This document shows, one piece after another, positions 1 through 11,811 of a stretch of DNA of 64,000 bases. Both the position numbers and the translations under genes were made by a program. This DNA is from Bosea sp. Tri-49 (GTDB lineage Bacteria > Pseudomonadota > Alphaproteobacteria > Rhizobiales > Beijerinckiaceae), in assembly GCF_003952665.1 (NCBI RefSeq), contig NZ_CP017946.1, forward strand, positions 2,976,001-3,040,000, written 5' to 3'. Below the pieces are notes generated by a model. It made no database searches, was not told where the DNA came from, and worked only from the letters and a program-made list of their open reading frames with translations. Position 1 is the stretch's first letter. Every line of letters starts with the position of its first letter.

Positions 1-3486
<3,486 letters not shown>

Positions 3487-3690
3487 AGGCCAGCCTTAGC
3501 AAGGAACGCGCCGCATTACCGACGCCGATGTGACGCAGCGGAATCTTAAGGAAAGGCGCTGCACATCCTCCAAGGTGTCGTGCGCAGATGCGCAACTTCG
3601 ATGACCAGGCGCTCTGTCTGCACGGCCCCGCTCTGCCGACGCGTTTTCCCTGACCGTCGGCAAGCGCCGAGGCTCCTTCCGGTAACGCTC

Positions 3691-5403
3691 ATGTCGAAGC
3701 ATCGCACTCTCAGTTACCGGTTCTGGGCGGCTCTCGCGGTGATCCTCGGCTGCTCCGTGGTTCTCGGCGCGATCCTGATCTCGACCTACTACCGGGAACT
3801 CCAGGCGACCCGGCTCAGCGAGACGCGGCTTGAGCGCTTCCAGCTGGTGATGCGTGCCGTGAACCGCCTCTCGGCCGAGCGTGGCCCGGTCAACAGCGTG
3901 CTCGGCGAGGAGCCCAGCACCTACAGTCCCTCGCGCAGGCGCCTGATCACGTTCCAGGCGAACACCGATGCCGCACTGGACCGGCTATCGCCGATTGCCG
4001 GCTTTTCGCAGCAGCTGGCCGAGACAAGGCGCTCGCTGACCGAGGCCCGCCAACTGATCGACGCCCTCGACAGGCAGCCCCTAGGGGTGCGCAGACCGCA
4101 GGACTTCCACAAAGTCGTCCTGGCGATGTTCGGCGTCGTCGACACGGCGCAAGCGCTGGTCGATGCCGCGATCAGCGATTTCAACACCGCCGAATCCGAT
4201 CATCTGATCGGTACAGCGCTGGTCGCCCGGATGCTGAGCGATATCCGCGAGCAGGTCGGGCGCATGGGCTCGAACTTCGTCGCCTCGATCGCAGCGCGCA
4301 CGCCGATCGGCCCCGAGCACCGCTCGGCACATGATATCGCCTATGGCCGCGTGCTCGGCTTCTGGCAGCTGGTCGAACAGCAGACCGGCACCAATACGGA
4401 CCCGCAGATCGCGGCGACGCGCCGCGCCGTGGTCGAGGACTTCTTCGGCAAGGGCATGGCGATATACCGCGAGCTCCTCGCCACCGGCCAGGACGGCAAT
4501 TATCGCTTCGACACGATCACCTTCACCAACCAGATCGTGCCGACCTTCGCCTCGCTGGAGCGACTACGAGACATGTATCTCGACTCCGCCATGGCGCAGG
4601 TAAAGGCCAATGGCGAACATGCACGCCGGCTCCTGATCATCATCAGCACCGTCACGCTGATCGCTTTGCTTCTCGAACTCGTTCTCGTCATCGCCAGCCA
4701 GACATTGCTGTTCCGTCCGCTCCTGTCGGCGCGGGACGCCGTCATGGCCCTGGCCTCCGGCAAGACCGGTAGCTCCTATGCGACGCGCAACACGCGCGGC
4801 GAAATCGGCAGCCTTTTCAACGCGCTTGATGCCTTGCGCAGCAAGCTGACAGAGCGTGACGCCCTCGATCGGGAAAAGCTCAAGCTGACGGCCCAATTGC
4901 GGCAGCTGGCGGAAACGGATGGACTGACCGGGATTTTGAACCGCGGCGCCCTGGAACAACGCGCCGCGAGCATGCTGGCCGCGCGTTCCGAGCAGCAACC
5001 GCTGCCGTTGATTCTGCTCGATATCGACCATTTCAAGCGAATCAACGACAATTACGGCCATATCGCCGGCGACGAGGTGCTGAAGGAAACCGCCCGCCGA
5101 TTGCAGGCAGCCCTGCGACCGGCTGATGTCATCGCCCGTTTCGGCGGCGAGGAATTCGCCATCCTGCTGGCCGATCCCACAGCCAAACCCGACCAGATCG
5201 CCGAGCGTCTGCGCAGCGCCTTCCTCGGCGCGCCCTTCACGCTCGATACCGGTGCGAGCCTCAACGTCACCGCCAGCTTCGGCGTTGCCGCGATGACGCC
5301 TGCCGGCGGCAGTTGGCCCGATCTCGTCGAGGCGGCGGATCAGGCGCTCTACGAAGCCAAGGCGGCCGGCCGCAACCGGGTGGTCGCGCGCGCGGCCGCC
5401 TGA
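3691..5403 (+). CDS. Membrane-bound diguanylate cyclase (GGDEF)
   Basis: 570 residues from the ATG at 3691. A start 37 codons upstream is open but gives an Arg/Pro-rich leader unlike a protein N-terminus. One membrane segment lies at about residues 12-34, followed by a long periplasmic helical region, a second membrane segment at about 310-335, a HAMP-like linker and a GGDEF domain. The active-site motif is GGEEF (about residues 485-489). The inhibitory I-site RPAD sits exactly five residues before it, so product inhibition by c-di-GMP is expected. The metal Asp is in LILLDIDHFKRIND. It makes c-di-GMP from two GTP in response to an unknown periplasmic signal. No EAL domain is present. Confidence 0.88.
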   Translation: MSKHRTLSYRFWAALAVILGCSVVLGAILISTYYRELQATRLSETRLERFQLVMRAVNRLSAERGPVNSVLGEEPSTYSPSRRRLITFQANTDAALDRLSPIAGFSQQLAETRRSLTEARQLIDALDRQPLGVRRPQDFHKVVLAMFGVVDTAQALVDAAISDFNTAESDHLIGTALVARMLSDIREQVGRMGSNFVASIAARTPIGPEHRSAHDIAYGRVLGFWQLVEQQTGTNTDPQIAATRRAVVEDFFGKGMAIYRELLATGQDGNYRFDTITFTNQIVPTFASLERLRDMYLDSAMAQVKANGEHARRLLIIISTVTLIALLLELVLVIASQTLLFRPLLSARDAVMALASGKTGSSYATRNTRGEIGSLFNALDALRSKLTERDALDREKLKLTAQLRQLAETDGLTGILNRGALEQRAASMLAARSEQQPLPLILLDIDHFKRINDNYGHIAGDEVLKETARRLQAALRPADVIARFGGEEFAILLADPTAKPDQIAERLRSAFLGAPFTLDTGASLNVTASFGVAAMTPAGGSWPDLVEAADQALYEAKAAGRNRVVARAAA

Positions 5404-5428
5404 GCGGCGTCAGACGCCCGGCGGCGCG

Positions 5429-6811
5429 TTATAGCAGCGTGCCGCTCAGGATCAGCAGGGCGATGCTGAAATAGATTGCCAGGCCGGAGACGTCGACCAG
5501 CGTCGCGACGAAGGGAGCCGAGGCGCTGGCCGGGTCGAAGCCGAGCCGTGTCATGACGAAGGGCAGCATCGAACCAGTCAGCGAGCCGAAGGTGACGATG
5601 CCGAGCAAGGCTGCGCCGACCGTCGCCGCCACCAGCGGCCAATGCTCCCCGTAATCGTAGAAGCCGAGCTTCTGCCAGGCCACGACGCGGGCGAAGCCGA
5701 TCGCTCCGAGGATGGCGCCAAGCGTCAATCCGGTCGGCAGTTCGCGCAGCGCCACGCGCCACCAGTCGCGCAGGGCGAGCTCGCGCAGCGCAAGAGCGCG
5801 GATGATGAGCGAGGTCGCCTGCGAGCCGGAGTTGCCGCCCGAGCTCATGATCAGCGGAATGAACAGAGTGAGCACGATCGCCTTCTCGAGCGCGCCCTCA
5901 TAATGCTGCAGGACGGAGGCGGTCAGCATCTCGCCGACGAGCAGGATGCTGAGCCAACCGGCCCGCTTCCTGATCATCTTGAAGAAGCTGATCTGGTTGT
6001 AGGGCTCACCGAGCGCCTCCATGCCGCCGAGCTTGTGGACGTCCTCGGTGGTCTCGTCGACCATCGCGTCGATGACGTCGTCGACGGTGACGATACCGAG
6101 GACGCGTCTGCCTTCGTCGACGACGGGAACGGCGAGCAGGTTGTACTTGGCGATCAGCCGCGCCACCTCCTCGCGATCGGTCAGCGGCGAGACGCTGACC
6201 GGCTCGCGCCGGCCGGCAGCGGACCCGACGAGCGCATCGGGCGCACCCGAGATCAGGCGGCGCAGCCCCACGGCCTGCTGCAGCGTGCCCGTCACGGGAT
6301 CGAGCACATAGATCGCGTAGATCGTCTCGCGCGTACGCTCGACGGTGCGGACATGCTCGAGCGTCCGCGCGACCGTCCAGTCGGCCGGTACACTGACGAA
6401 TTCGGTGGTCATGATCGCGCCGGCGCTGTGCTCGGGATAGGCGAGCAACGAGGCGAGCGCAGCCTTGGTCTCGCGGTCGAGCCGCGCGACGAAGCGATGC
6501 CGCTCCGGCTCGGAGAGATCGTTGCGGAAGATGTCGGCGATCCGGTCGGACGACATGCCCTGGATGAAGGCGATGGCGCGATCGAGCGGCAGCGCCTTCA
6601 GGATAGCTCCGGGCTCCCCGAGTTCTGGCTGGTCGAGCACATCGACCGCCCTCCCCTTGGGCAGGCTGAGCAGCACCTGCGCGGCATAAGCCGGCTCGTG
6701 CTCGTTCAACGCCTCGACGATGTCGGCGACGTGAGCGCGGGCGAGCGTGACGGCGAGATCCGGCGCGGCGAGGCCGGCAATGGGCAAGGCTTCGGTGATA
6801 GCGGCGTTCAT
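5429..6811 (-). CDS. mgtE: Magnesium transporter MgtE
   Basis: 460 residues, the usual MgtE length. The order is an N-terminal superhelical MgtE_N domain (about 25-130), paired CBS domains (about 135-255) that sense cytosolic Mg2+, a linking helix, and five membrane helices (about 285-458). MSSGGNSGSQA in the first membrane part is the typical ion-pore sequence. It imports Mg2+ as a gated homodimer. The start ATG at 6811 has AAGGAAG about 8 nt upstream. The gene converges on the diguanylate cyclase with 25 nt between stops. No M-box riboswitch consensus was recognised in the 5' region. Confidence 0.93.
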   Translation of the reverse strand: MNAAITEALPIAGLAAPDLAVTLARAHVADIVEALNEHEPAYAAQVLLSLPKGRAVDVLDQPELGEPGAILKALPLDRAIAFIQGMSSDRIADIFRNDLSEPERHRFVARLDRETKAALASLLAYPEHSAGAIMTTEFVSVPADWTVARTLEHVRTVERTRETIYAIYVLDPVTGTLQQAVGLRRLISGAPDALVGSAAGRREPVSVSPLTDREEVARLIAKYNLLAVPVVDEGRRVLGIVTVDDVIDAMVDETTEDVHKLGGMEALGEPYNQISFFKMIRKRAGWLSILLVGEMLTASVLQHYEGALEKAIVLTLFIPLIMSSGGNSGSQATSLIIRALALRELALRDWWRVALRELPTGLTLGAILGAIGFARVVAWQKLGFYDYGEHWPLVAATVGAALLGIVTFGSLTGSMLPFVMTRLGFDPASASAPFVATLVDVSGLAIYFSIALLILSGTLL

Positions 6812-7154
6812 GGCTCGCTTCCTTCTGGTTTGGCCGTCGAGCGGCCAAACCAGGGCGAGCCTGCCGGTTAAGGATCAGGCGCCTGGGCGGGCCGAGGACG
6901 GCAAGGACTGTCGACTGGGACTGTCGCTTGGCATGGGGTTCACGTGTTCCTGTGGAGTCGCCGGCTCGGGTCAGAGCGCGGGCCGGCGAACGACCGGGCA
7001 GATGCGCCTCGCGGCTTTCGCCGTCAAGTCAAAAATCCATAAGGATAGCGAGTGCCCGAGAGCGCACGATCGGGCTGGCGAAGCCGCGCATTGGCTCGCC
7101 TCGCGCCAGCTTCTAAGCTGACGCCCAAGAGCCTCAACCAAGCGAGCCAGCCCC
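6812..7154. other. Intergenic region between divergent mgtE and acyl-CoA dehydrogenase
   Basis: 343 nt that should hold both divergent promoters. Open frames here are short and lack ribosome-binding sites. A lower-GC patch at about 7020-7050 could contain a promoter, but no convincing -35/-10 pair stands out. I see no terminator and no recognised riboswitch. Confidence 0.5.
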
Positions 7155-8312
7155 ATGCAGTTTTCCCTGACCGAGGAGGAAGAGCTCATCCGCGAGAGCG
7201 CGCGCAAGCTCGCCACGGAACGGCTGGCTCCTCTGGCCGAGCGGCTCGACCGCGGTGAGGGCCGCACCGAATTCCTCGCCAATCTGAAGCTGCTCGCCGA
7301 GAACGGCTTCATGGCGCTCAACATCCAGGCCGGCTTCGGCGGCACGGAGGCAGGCACCGTCGCCTTCGCGCTGACACTCGAGGAGCTGGCAGCGGCCTGC
7401 GCCTCCACGGCGGTCACCACCTCGGTCACCAATATGGTCGGCGAGGTCATCCAGGCGGTCGGCACCTCCCGGCAGCAGGCGGACCATCTGCCGAAGCTTG
7501 CCGACGGCCGCTACCCGGCCGGCGCCTTCTGCCTGACCGAGGCCGGGGCGGGCTCCGATCCCGCGGGCATGAAGCTGCGCGCCCGGCGCGACGGCGATGC
7601 CTACGTGCTCGACGGCGAGAAGATCTTCATCACCTCGGGCGAATATGCCGGGCTCTTCGTGGTCTGGGGCGTGACCAACCCTGATGTGCCGAAGGGCAAG
7701 GGCATCTCGGTCTTCCTGGTGCCGGCCGACACGCCCGGCGTCAGCGTCGGCAAGGCCGAAAAGAAGATGGGCCAGACCGGCTCGGCGACGAACACGATCC
7801 ATTTCGACGAGGCGCGCATCCCCGCCGCCAACCTGATGGGCAAGGAGAATGACGGCTTCCGCGTCGCGGTCGGCGAGCTCGCCGGCGGGCGCATCGGCGT
7901 CGCCGCCGTCTCGCTCGGCATCGCCCGTGCCGCGATGGATGCCGCCAAGTCCTATGCCCGCGAGCGCAAGCAGTTCGGCCAGGCGCTCACCGAGTTCCAG
8001 GGCCTGCAATGGCTGATCGCCGACCGTGAGCTCGACTTGCATGCGTCGCGCCTGCTGATCCTCGATGCAGCCGCGAAGAAGGATCGCGGCGAACCCTTCT
8101 CCCGGGAAGCCTCGATGGCCAAGCTCTTCGCCTCGGAGGCAGCGCATCGCTGCACCGATGCGGCGATCCAGATCCATGGCGGCGCCGGCTACTGCCGCGA
8201 CTTCCCGGTCGAGCGCTATGCGCGCGACGCTCGCATCACCCGGATCTATGAGGGCACATCCGAGATCCAGCGCCTGATCATTGCGCGCGAGACCTTGCGC
8301 CAGCTTGCCTGA
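7155..8312 (+). CDS. Acyl-CoA dehydrogenase
   Basis: 385 residues with the full flavoprotein dehydrogenase architecture: an N-terminal helical domain, a middle beta domain with CLTEAGAGSDPAGMK and GEKIFITSG, and a C-terminal helical domain with RKQFGQ and IYEGTSEIQRLIIAR. The Glu of YEGT is the position of the catalytic base in medium- and short-chain enzymes. It oxidises an acyl-CoA to the trans-2-enoyl-CoA and passes electrons through ETF to ETF-QO, whose gene lies at about 31 kb. Chain-length or branched-chain preference cannot be told from this sequence. The gene appears monocistronic. Confidence 0.92.
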   Translation: MQFSLTEEEELIRESARKLATERLAPLAERLDRGEGRTEFLANLKLLAENGFMALNIQAGFGGTEAGTVAFALTLEELAAACASTAVTTSVTNMVGEVIQAVGTSRQQADHLPKLADGRYPAGAFCLTEAGAGSDPAGMKLRARRDGDAYVLDGEKIFITSGEYAGLFVVWGVTNPDVPKGKGISVFLVPADTPGVSVGKAEKKMGQTGSATNTIHFDEARIPAANLMGKENDGFRVAVGELAGGRIGVAAVSLGIARAAMDAAKSYARERKQFGQALTEFQGLQWLIADRELDLHASRLLILDAAAKKDRGEPFSREASMAKLFASEAAHRCTDAAIQIHGGAGYCRDFPVERYARDARITRIYEGTSEIQRLIIARETLRQLA

Positions 8313-8380
8313 GCTCCGTAGAATATTTTTCTCCGCATCTGCTGGATTCGGAGCCCCTCCCGCCTGCCGGAATCCTGTCC

Positions 8381-9043
8381 ATGTCCCTGACCATCTATGG
8401 CTGCTACCGCTCGCGCGCGACGCGCAATGTCTGGCTCGCCAACGAGCTCGGCATCACCTTCAAGCATGTGCCGGTAATCCAGGTCTATCGCGTCGCCGAC
8501 CCCAACGCGCCGGACGCACCGATCCACACGCGCAGCGCGGAGTTCATGGCGGTCAATCCGAACGGCCATGTTCCGTCGATCGACGATGACGGCTTCGTCC
8601 TGCACGAGTCGCTGGCGATCAATCTCTATCTCGCCCGCAAGCATGGCGGCCCGGTCGCGCCGAAGGATGTGCAGGAAGAGGGGCTCGCGGCGATGTGGTC
8701 GCTCTGGGCCGCGACCGAATGCGAGACGCAGGCGCTGAACCTGACCTATCACCTGGCTGCCTATCCGCCAGAGAAGCGCGATCCCGCCATCGTCGCCACG
8801 GCTCTCGCCGCCCTTCCCGCTCCCTTTGCAGTGCTCGATAAGGCGCTGGCCGAGGGCGGCGGCTATGTCATGGGTGGGCGCTTCACCGTCGCCGATATCA
8901 ACGTCGCCGAGGTCATCCGTTATGCCAAGCCGGCAACGCAGCTCTTCGACGCCGCGCCGAACGTCAAGGCTTGGCTCGACGCCTGCCATGCCCGGCCGGG
9001 CTTCAAGGCGATGTGGGCAGCGCGCGAGGCCGAGCCTGCATAA
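8381..9043 (+). CDS. Glutathione S-transferase family protein
   Basis: 220 residues. The N-terminal thioredoxin-like half starts MSLTIYGCYRSRATRN and includes VNPNGHVPSIDDDGFVLHES, which holds the cis-Pro and the glutathione gamma-Glu-binding ES pair. The helical C-terminal half ends with GRFTVADINVAEVIRYA, the N-capping-box region. The probable catalytic residue is a Ser/Tyr/Cys near position 8-10. Substrate is unknown. It is 68 nt from the acyl-CoA dehydrogenase and could share its transcript. Confidence 0.85.
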   Translation: MSLTIYGCYRSRATRNVWLANELGITFKHVPVIQVYRVADPNAPDAPIHTRSAEFMAVNPNGHVPSIDDDGFVLHESLAINLYLARKHGGPVAPKDVQEEGLAAMWSLWAATECETQALNLTYHLAAYPPEKRDPAIVATALAALPAPFAVLDKALAEGGGYVMGGRFTVADINVAEVIRYAKPATQLFDAAPNVKAWLDACHARPGFKAMWAAREAEPA

Positions 9044-9128
9044 AGACGACTGCGGAAATCGGGTGGTCGGGCCCTGCCCGGCTGCCTACTGACGCAGGAT
9101 GACCCGCCCTGCGAGGACAGCTTCCGTC

Positions 9129-10070
9129 ATGACACAGTCACCCGCCGCTCCCTCGCTGCGCATGGGCCCGATAGAATGGCTCCTGCTCGTCGCCCTCTCG
9201 ATCCTGTGGGGCGGCTCGTTCTTCTTCAACAAGCTGACCGTAGCGGAGTGGCCGCCCTTCGCGGTGGTGCAGGTGCGCGTCGGGTTGGCGGCGCTGTCGC
9301 TGCTTCTCGTAGTGCGGATCACCGGGCAGTCGATGGCGGTTGGAGGCAGCCTTTGGCTCGCCTTCTTCGGCATGGGCATCCTCAACAATCTGATCCCGTT
9401 CAGCCTGTTCCTGTGGGGCCAGCAGCAGATCGCGAGCGGCCTCGCCTCGATCCTGAACGCGACGACGCCGATCTTCGCCGTGCTGGTCATGCACTGCTTC
9501 GCCAACGAGAAGGCGACAGGACTGAAGCTCGGCGGCGTGCTGGCCGGCCTCGTCGGTGTCGGCATTCTGATGGGCCCCGACGCGATCGGCGGCCTCGGCT
9601 CCAATCTCGCCGCACAGCTTGCCTGCGTTCTCGCCGCGGTCTCATACGCCTTCTCCGGCCTGTTCGGGCGCCGCTTCCGCGGCCTATCGCCACTCGTTGC
9701 CGCCACCGGCCAGCTCAGTGCCTCGACGCTAATGATGATTCCGATCGTCTTCGTCCTGCATCCGCCCTGGACGCTGCCGGTGCCTTCGCAGCAAGCCATT
9801 CTCGCGGCGATCGGCCTGGCGCTGATCTCGACGGCGCTGGCCTATATCCTCTTCTTCCGGATCATGCGCACTGCGGGACCAAGCAATGTCATGCTGGTGA
9901 CCTTCCTGATCCCGGTCAGCGCCATCCTGTTCGGCTCCGGTCTCTTGGGCGAGGAACTGCTGCCGCGCCATTTCGCCGGCATGGCAGCGATCTTCGTCGG
10001 ATTGGCGCTGATCGACGGGCGTGTGGCCGGGTTGTGGCAGACCAAGCAGGCTGCCACGCCAGCGCCTTGA
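9129..10070 (+). CDS. DMT-superfamily (EamA) transporter
   Basis: 313 residues from the ATG at 9129. The in-frame ATG at 9099 adds ten residues but has no better ribosome-binding site; a GAGGA lies about 12 nt before 9129. Ten membrane segments form two EamA repeats, the first starting LLLVALSILWGGSFFFNKL. The second repeat contains the typical GPSNVMLVTFLIPVSAILFG. Members export amino acids or metabolites; no substrate can be given. Confidence 0.85.
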   Translation: MTQSPAAPSLRMGPIEWLLLVALSILWGGSFFFNKLTVAEWPPFAVVQVRVGLAALSLLLVVRITGQSMAVGGSLWLAFFGMGILNNLIPFSLFLWGQQQIASGLASILNATTPIFAVLVMHCFANEKATGLKLGGVLAGLVGVGILMGPDAIGGLGSNLAAQLACVLAAVSYAFSGLFGRRFRGLSPLVAATGQLSASTLMMIPIVFVLHPPWTLPVPSQQAILAAIGLALISTALAYILFFRIMRTAGPSNVMLVTFLIPVSAILFGSGLLGEELLPRHFAGMAAIFVGLALIDGRVAGLWQTKQAATPAP

Positions 10071-10130
10071 CCGCGCCGGGCCGGGCCGACACTCACCAGC
10101 CTAAAAAGATCGAGAAACTGCAGCCTGGCC

Positions 10131-10163
10131 GAATGCGGCGTTCACCCTGTGGACGCCGCATTC
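10131..10163. repeat. Perfect 11-bp inverted repeat between eamA-type gene and lysR
   Basis: GAATGCGGCGT (10131-10141) and ACGCCGCATTC (10153-10163) are exact reverse complements across an 11-nt spacer. No T-run follows on either strand, so it is not a standard intrinsic terminator. It lies about 137 nt before the lysR start and may be a hairpin terminator without a U-tract or a regulator site. Confidence 0.55.
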
Positions 10164-10299
10164 GTGAGCGCGAGCTTTGTTGCCAAAAAATTATGAATTG
10201 CTCTAGGGTCGCAAAACTGGCGACAGGCGCTAAAGGGCATAACAGAAACGACTGGACGATATCACAAAAAGCGATACGCCAGAGGGGAGCGCAACCACC

Positions 10300-11289
10300 A
10301 TGGACCTGCGGCAACTGCGATGTTTCATCGCGGTGGCGGAAGAGCTGCACTTCGGCAGGGCTGCCGAGCGGCTCGGCCTCGCACCACCGGCACTTTCACG
10401 CCAGATCAGCGCGCTCGAGGACGAGCTCGGCGTCAGCCTCCTGACCCGCACCACGCGGCAGGTCGCGCTCACCCGCGCCGGGCTCATCATGCTGGAAGAG
10501 GCCAAGGCCATCCTGGTCCGGATGGAACGCGCCTCCCGCTCGGTACGCGAGGCCTCGCTGGCCTCGAGCAAGGTACTGCGGGTCGGCGCGATCGACGCGG
10601 CATCGTCGAGCTTCGTGCCGGAAGCGCTGGTCACCTTCCGCTCGCGCCATCCCGGCATCGAAATCAAGTTCGTCGAGGCGATGACGGCGCCGCTGGTGCA
10701 GATGCTGGAGGCGGGCAAGCTCGACCTCGCTTTGCTGCGGCCACCACGCAAGCCGACCGATTGTGCCTTCGAGATCCTGCGCGTCGAGCGGCCGATCGTG
10801 GTGCTGAGCGAGAGCCACCCACTCGCAGCCCGCGAATACCTGACCATGCAGGATCTGGTCGGCGAGCCCTTCGTCGTGCCGTCGAAGCGTATCCGCCCCT
10901 TCGCCTATGACCTCGTCATGGCTTATTTCGAGAGCGTCGGCGCAGTGCCGAACGTCACCATCGAGGCGACCGAGAAGCCGGCGATGATGTCGGCGGTCGC
11001 GGCCGGGCTCGGCATGGCTCTGGCGCCGGACTGGGTTTCGCGGCTGAGCTTTCCGGGCGTCACCATGCGGCGCCTGCGCGGCGCGCTGCTCGATCCACCG
11101 CCGCCCGGCGCGCTCGTCGGTGTCGCCTGGCGGCCACATCAGAAACTCGCTGCCCGCGACGACTTCCTCGCCATCCTGCGCGAGAGCGTGACCCTCATCG
11201 ACGACGGCAATGTGCTGCCGTTCAGCGTAACCGGGCGTGGCAGGAAATCCGCCATGCGCACCGCAACCACCCGAGCCGGAGGACATTGA
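10300..11289 (+). CDS. LysR-family transcriptional regulator
   Basis: 329 residues. The winged HTH at residues 1-60 is textbook (MDLRQLRCFIAVAEELHFGR, then PPALSRQISALEDELG) and the periplasmic-binding-fold effector domain covers about 90-300. The gene reads in the same direction as tctBAC and its stop overlaps the tctB start by one base (TGATG). Regulator and transporter therefore share a transcript, and the regulator probably controls the transporter and itself, with the transported carboxylate as likely effector (inference). LysR genes are more often divergent from their targets. Confidence 0.9.
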   Translation: MDLRQLRCFIAVAEELHFGRAAERLGLAPPALSRQISALEDELGVSLLTRTTRQVALTRAGLIMLEEAKAILVRMERASRSVREASLASSKVLRVGAIDAASSSFVPEALVTFRSRHPGIEIKFVEAMTAPLVQMLEAGKLDLALLRPPRKPTDCAFEILRVERPIVVLSESHPLAAREYLTMQDLVGEPFVVPSKRIRPFAYDLVMAYFESVGAVPNVTIEATEKPAMMSAVAAGLGMALAPDWVSRLSFPGVTMRRLRGALLDPPPPGALVGVAWRPHQKLAARDDFLAILRESVTLIDDGNVLPFSVTGRGRKSAMRTATTRAGGH

Positions 11290-11807
11290 TGAGTCTGAAC
11301 AAGATCGAGGCTGCGCAGGGCTGGCGCATCCGCTCGACACAGGACCTGGCCGCCGGCCTGTTCATGATCGCACTGGCGGCGTTGGCGCTGTTCCTGTCCA
11401 GCGACCTTCCGACCGGGACGCTGCGCCAGATCGGCCCGGGCATGCTGCCGAAGAGCTTCGCGGTGATCTGCGCTGGGCTCGGCGCGCTGCTCGCCTTCAA
11501 CTCGCTGCGCTACAATGGCGAGAAGCTGTCCGGCTGGTCCTGGCGCGGCGTCATCTTCGTGCTCGGCGCGGCCGTGGTCTTCGGCCTGACGATCCGTGGC
11601 TTCGAACTCGGCCCGCTCAAGGTGCCGCAGCTCGGCATGCTCGTCTCCGGCCCGCTCGTGGTGCTGATCTCCGGCTTCGCGGCCGAGGATGTGAAGCTCA
11701 AGGAACTCGTGATCTTCGCCGCCGTGATGACGACCTTCTGCGCGCTGCTGTTCAAATACGCGCTGGGTCTGCCGATCCCGCTGGCGCCCTGGCTGCTGGG
11801 GATCTGA
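11289..11807 (+). CDS. tctB: Tripartite tricarboxylate transporter, small membrane subunit TctB
   Basis: 172 residues with four predicted membrane helices. TctB pairs with TctA in the membrane part of tripartite tricarboxylate transporters, which use an ion gradient and a periplasmic receptor. The ATG at 11289 overlaps the lysR stop. A TTG directly before it is also in frame but the ATG fits coupling better. The tctA start follows four nt after the stop. Confidence 0.88.
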   Translation: MSLNKIEAAQGWRIRSTQDLAAGLFMIALAALALFLSSDLPTGTLRQIGPGMLPKSFAVICAGLGALLAFNSLRYNGEKLSGWSWRGVIFVLGAAVVFGLTIRGFELGPLKVPQLGMLVSGPLVVLISGFAAEDVKLKELVIFAAVMTTFCALLFKYALGLPIPLAPWLLGI

Positions 11808-11811
11808 GACC

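Noticed and set aside
3580..3690. A 37-residue N-terminal extension of the diguanylate cyclase
   Set aside because: Arg/Pro/Cys-rich sequence unlike a signal or cytoplasmic N-terminus; the ATG at 3691 puts the membrane helix at the usual place.
5642..6871. A 409-codon plus-strand frame across mgtE
   Set aside because: Antisense to MgtE with Asp/Arg/Glu/Gly-rich composition and no recognisable domain; the minus-strand gene has a ribosome-binding site and full family match.
6812..7154. An M-box or other Mg2+ riboswitch before mgtE
   Set aside because: I could not find the conserved M-box sequence blocks in the 5' region on the minus strand.
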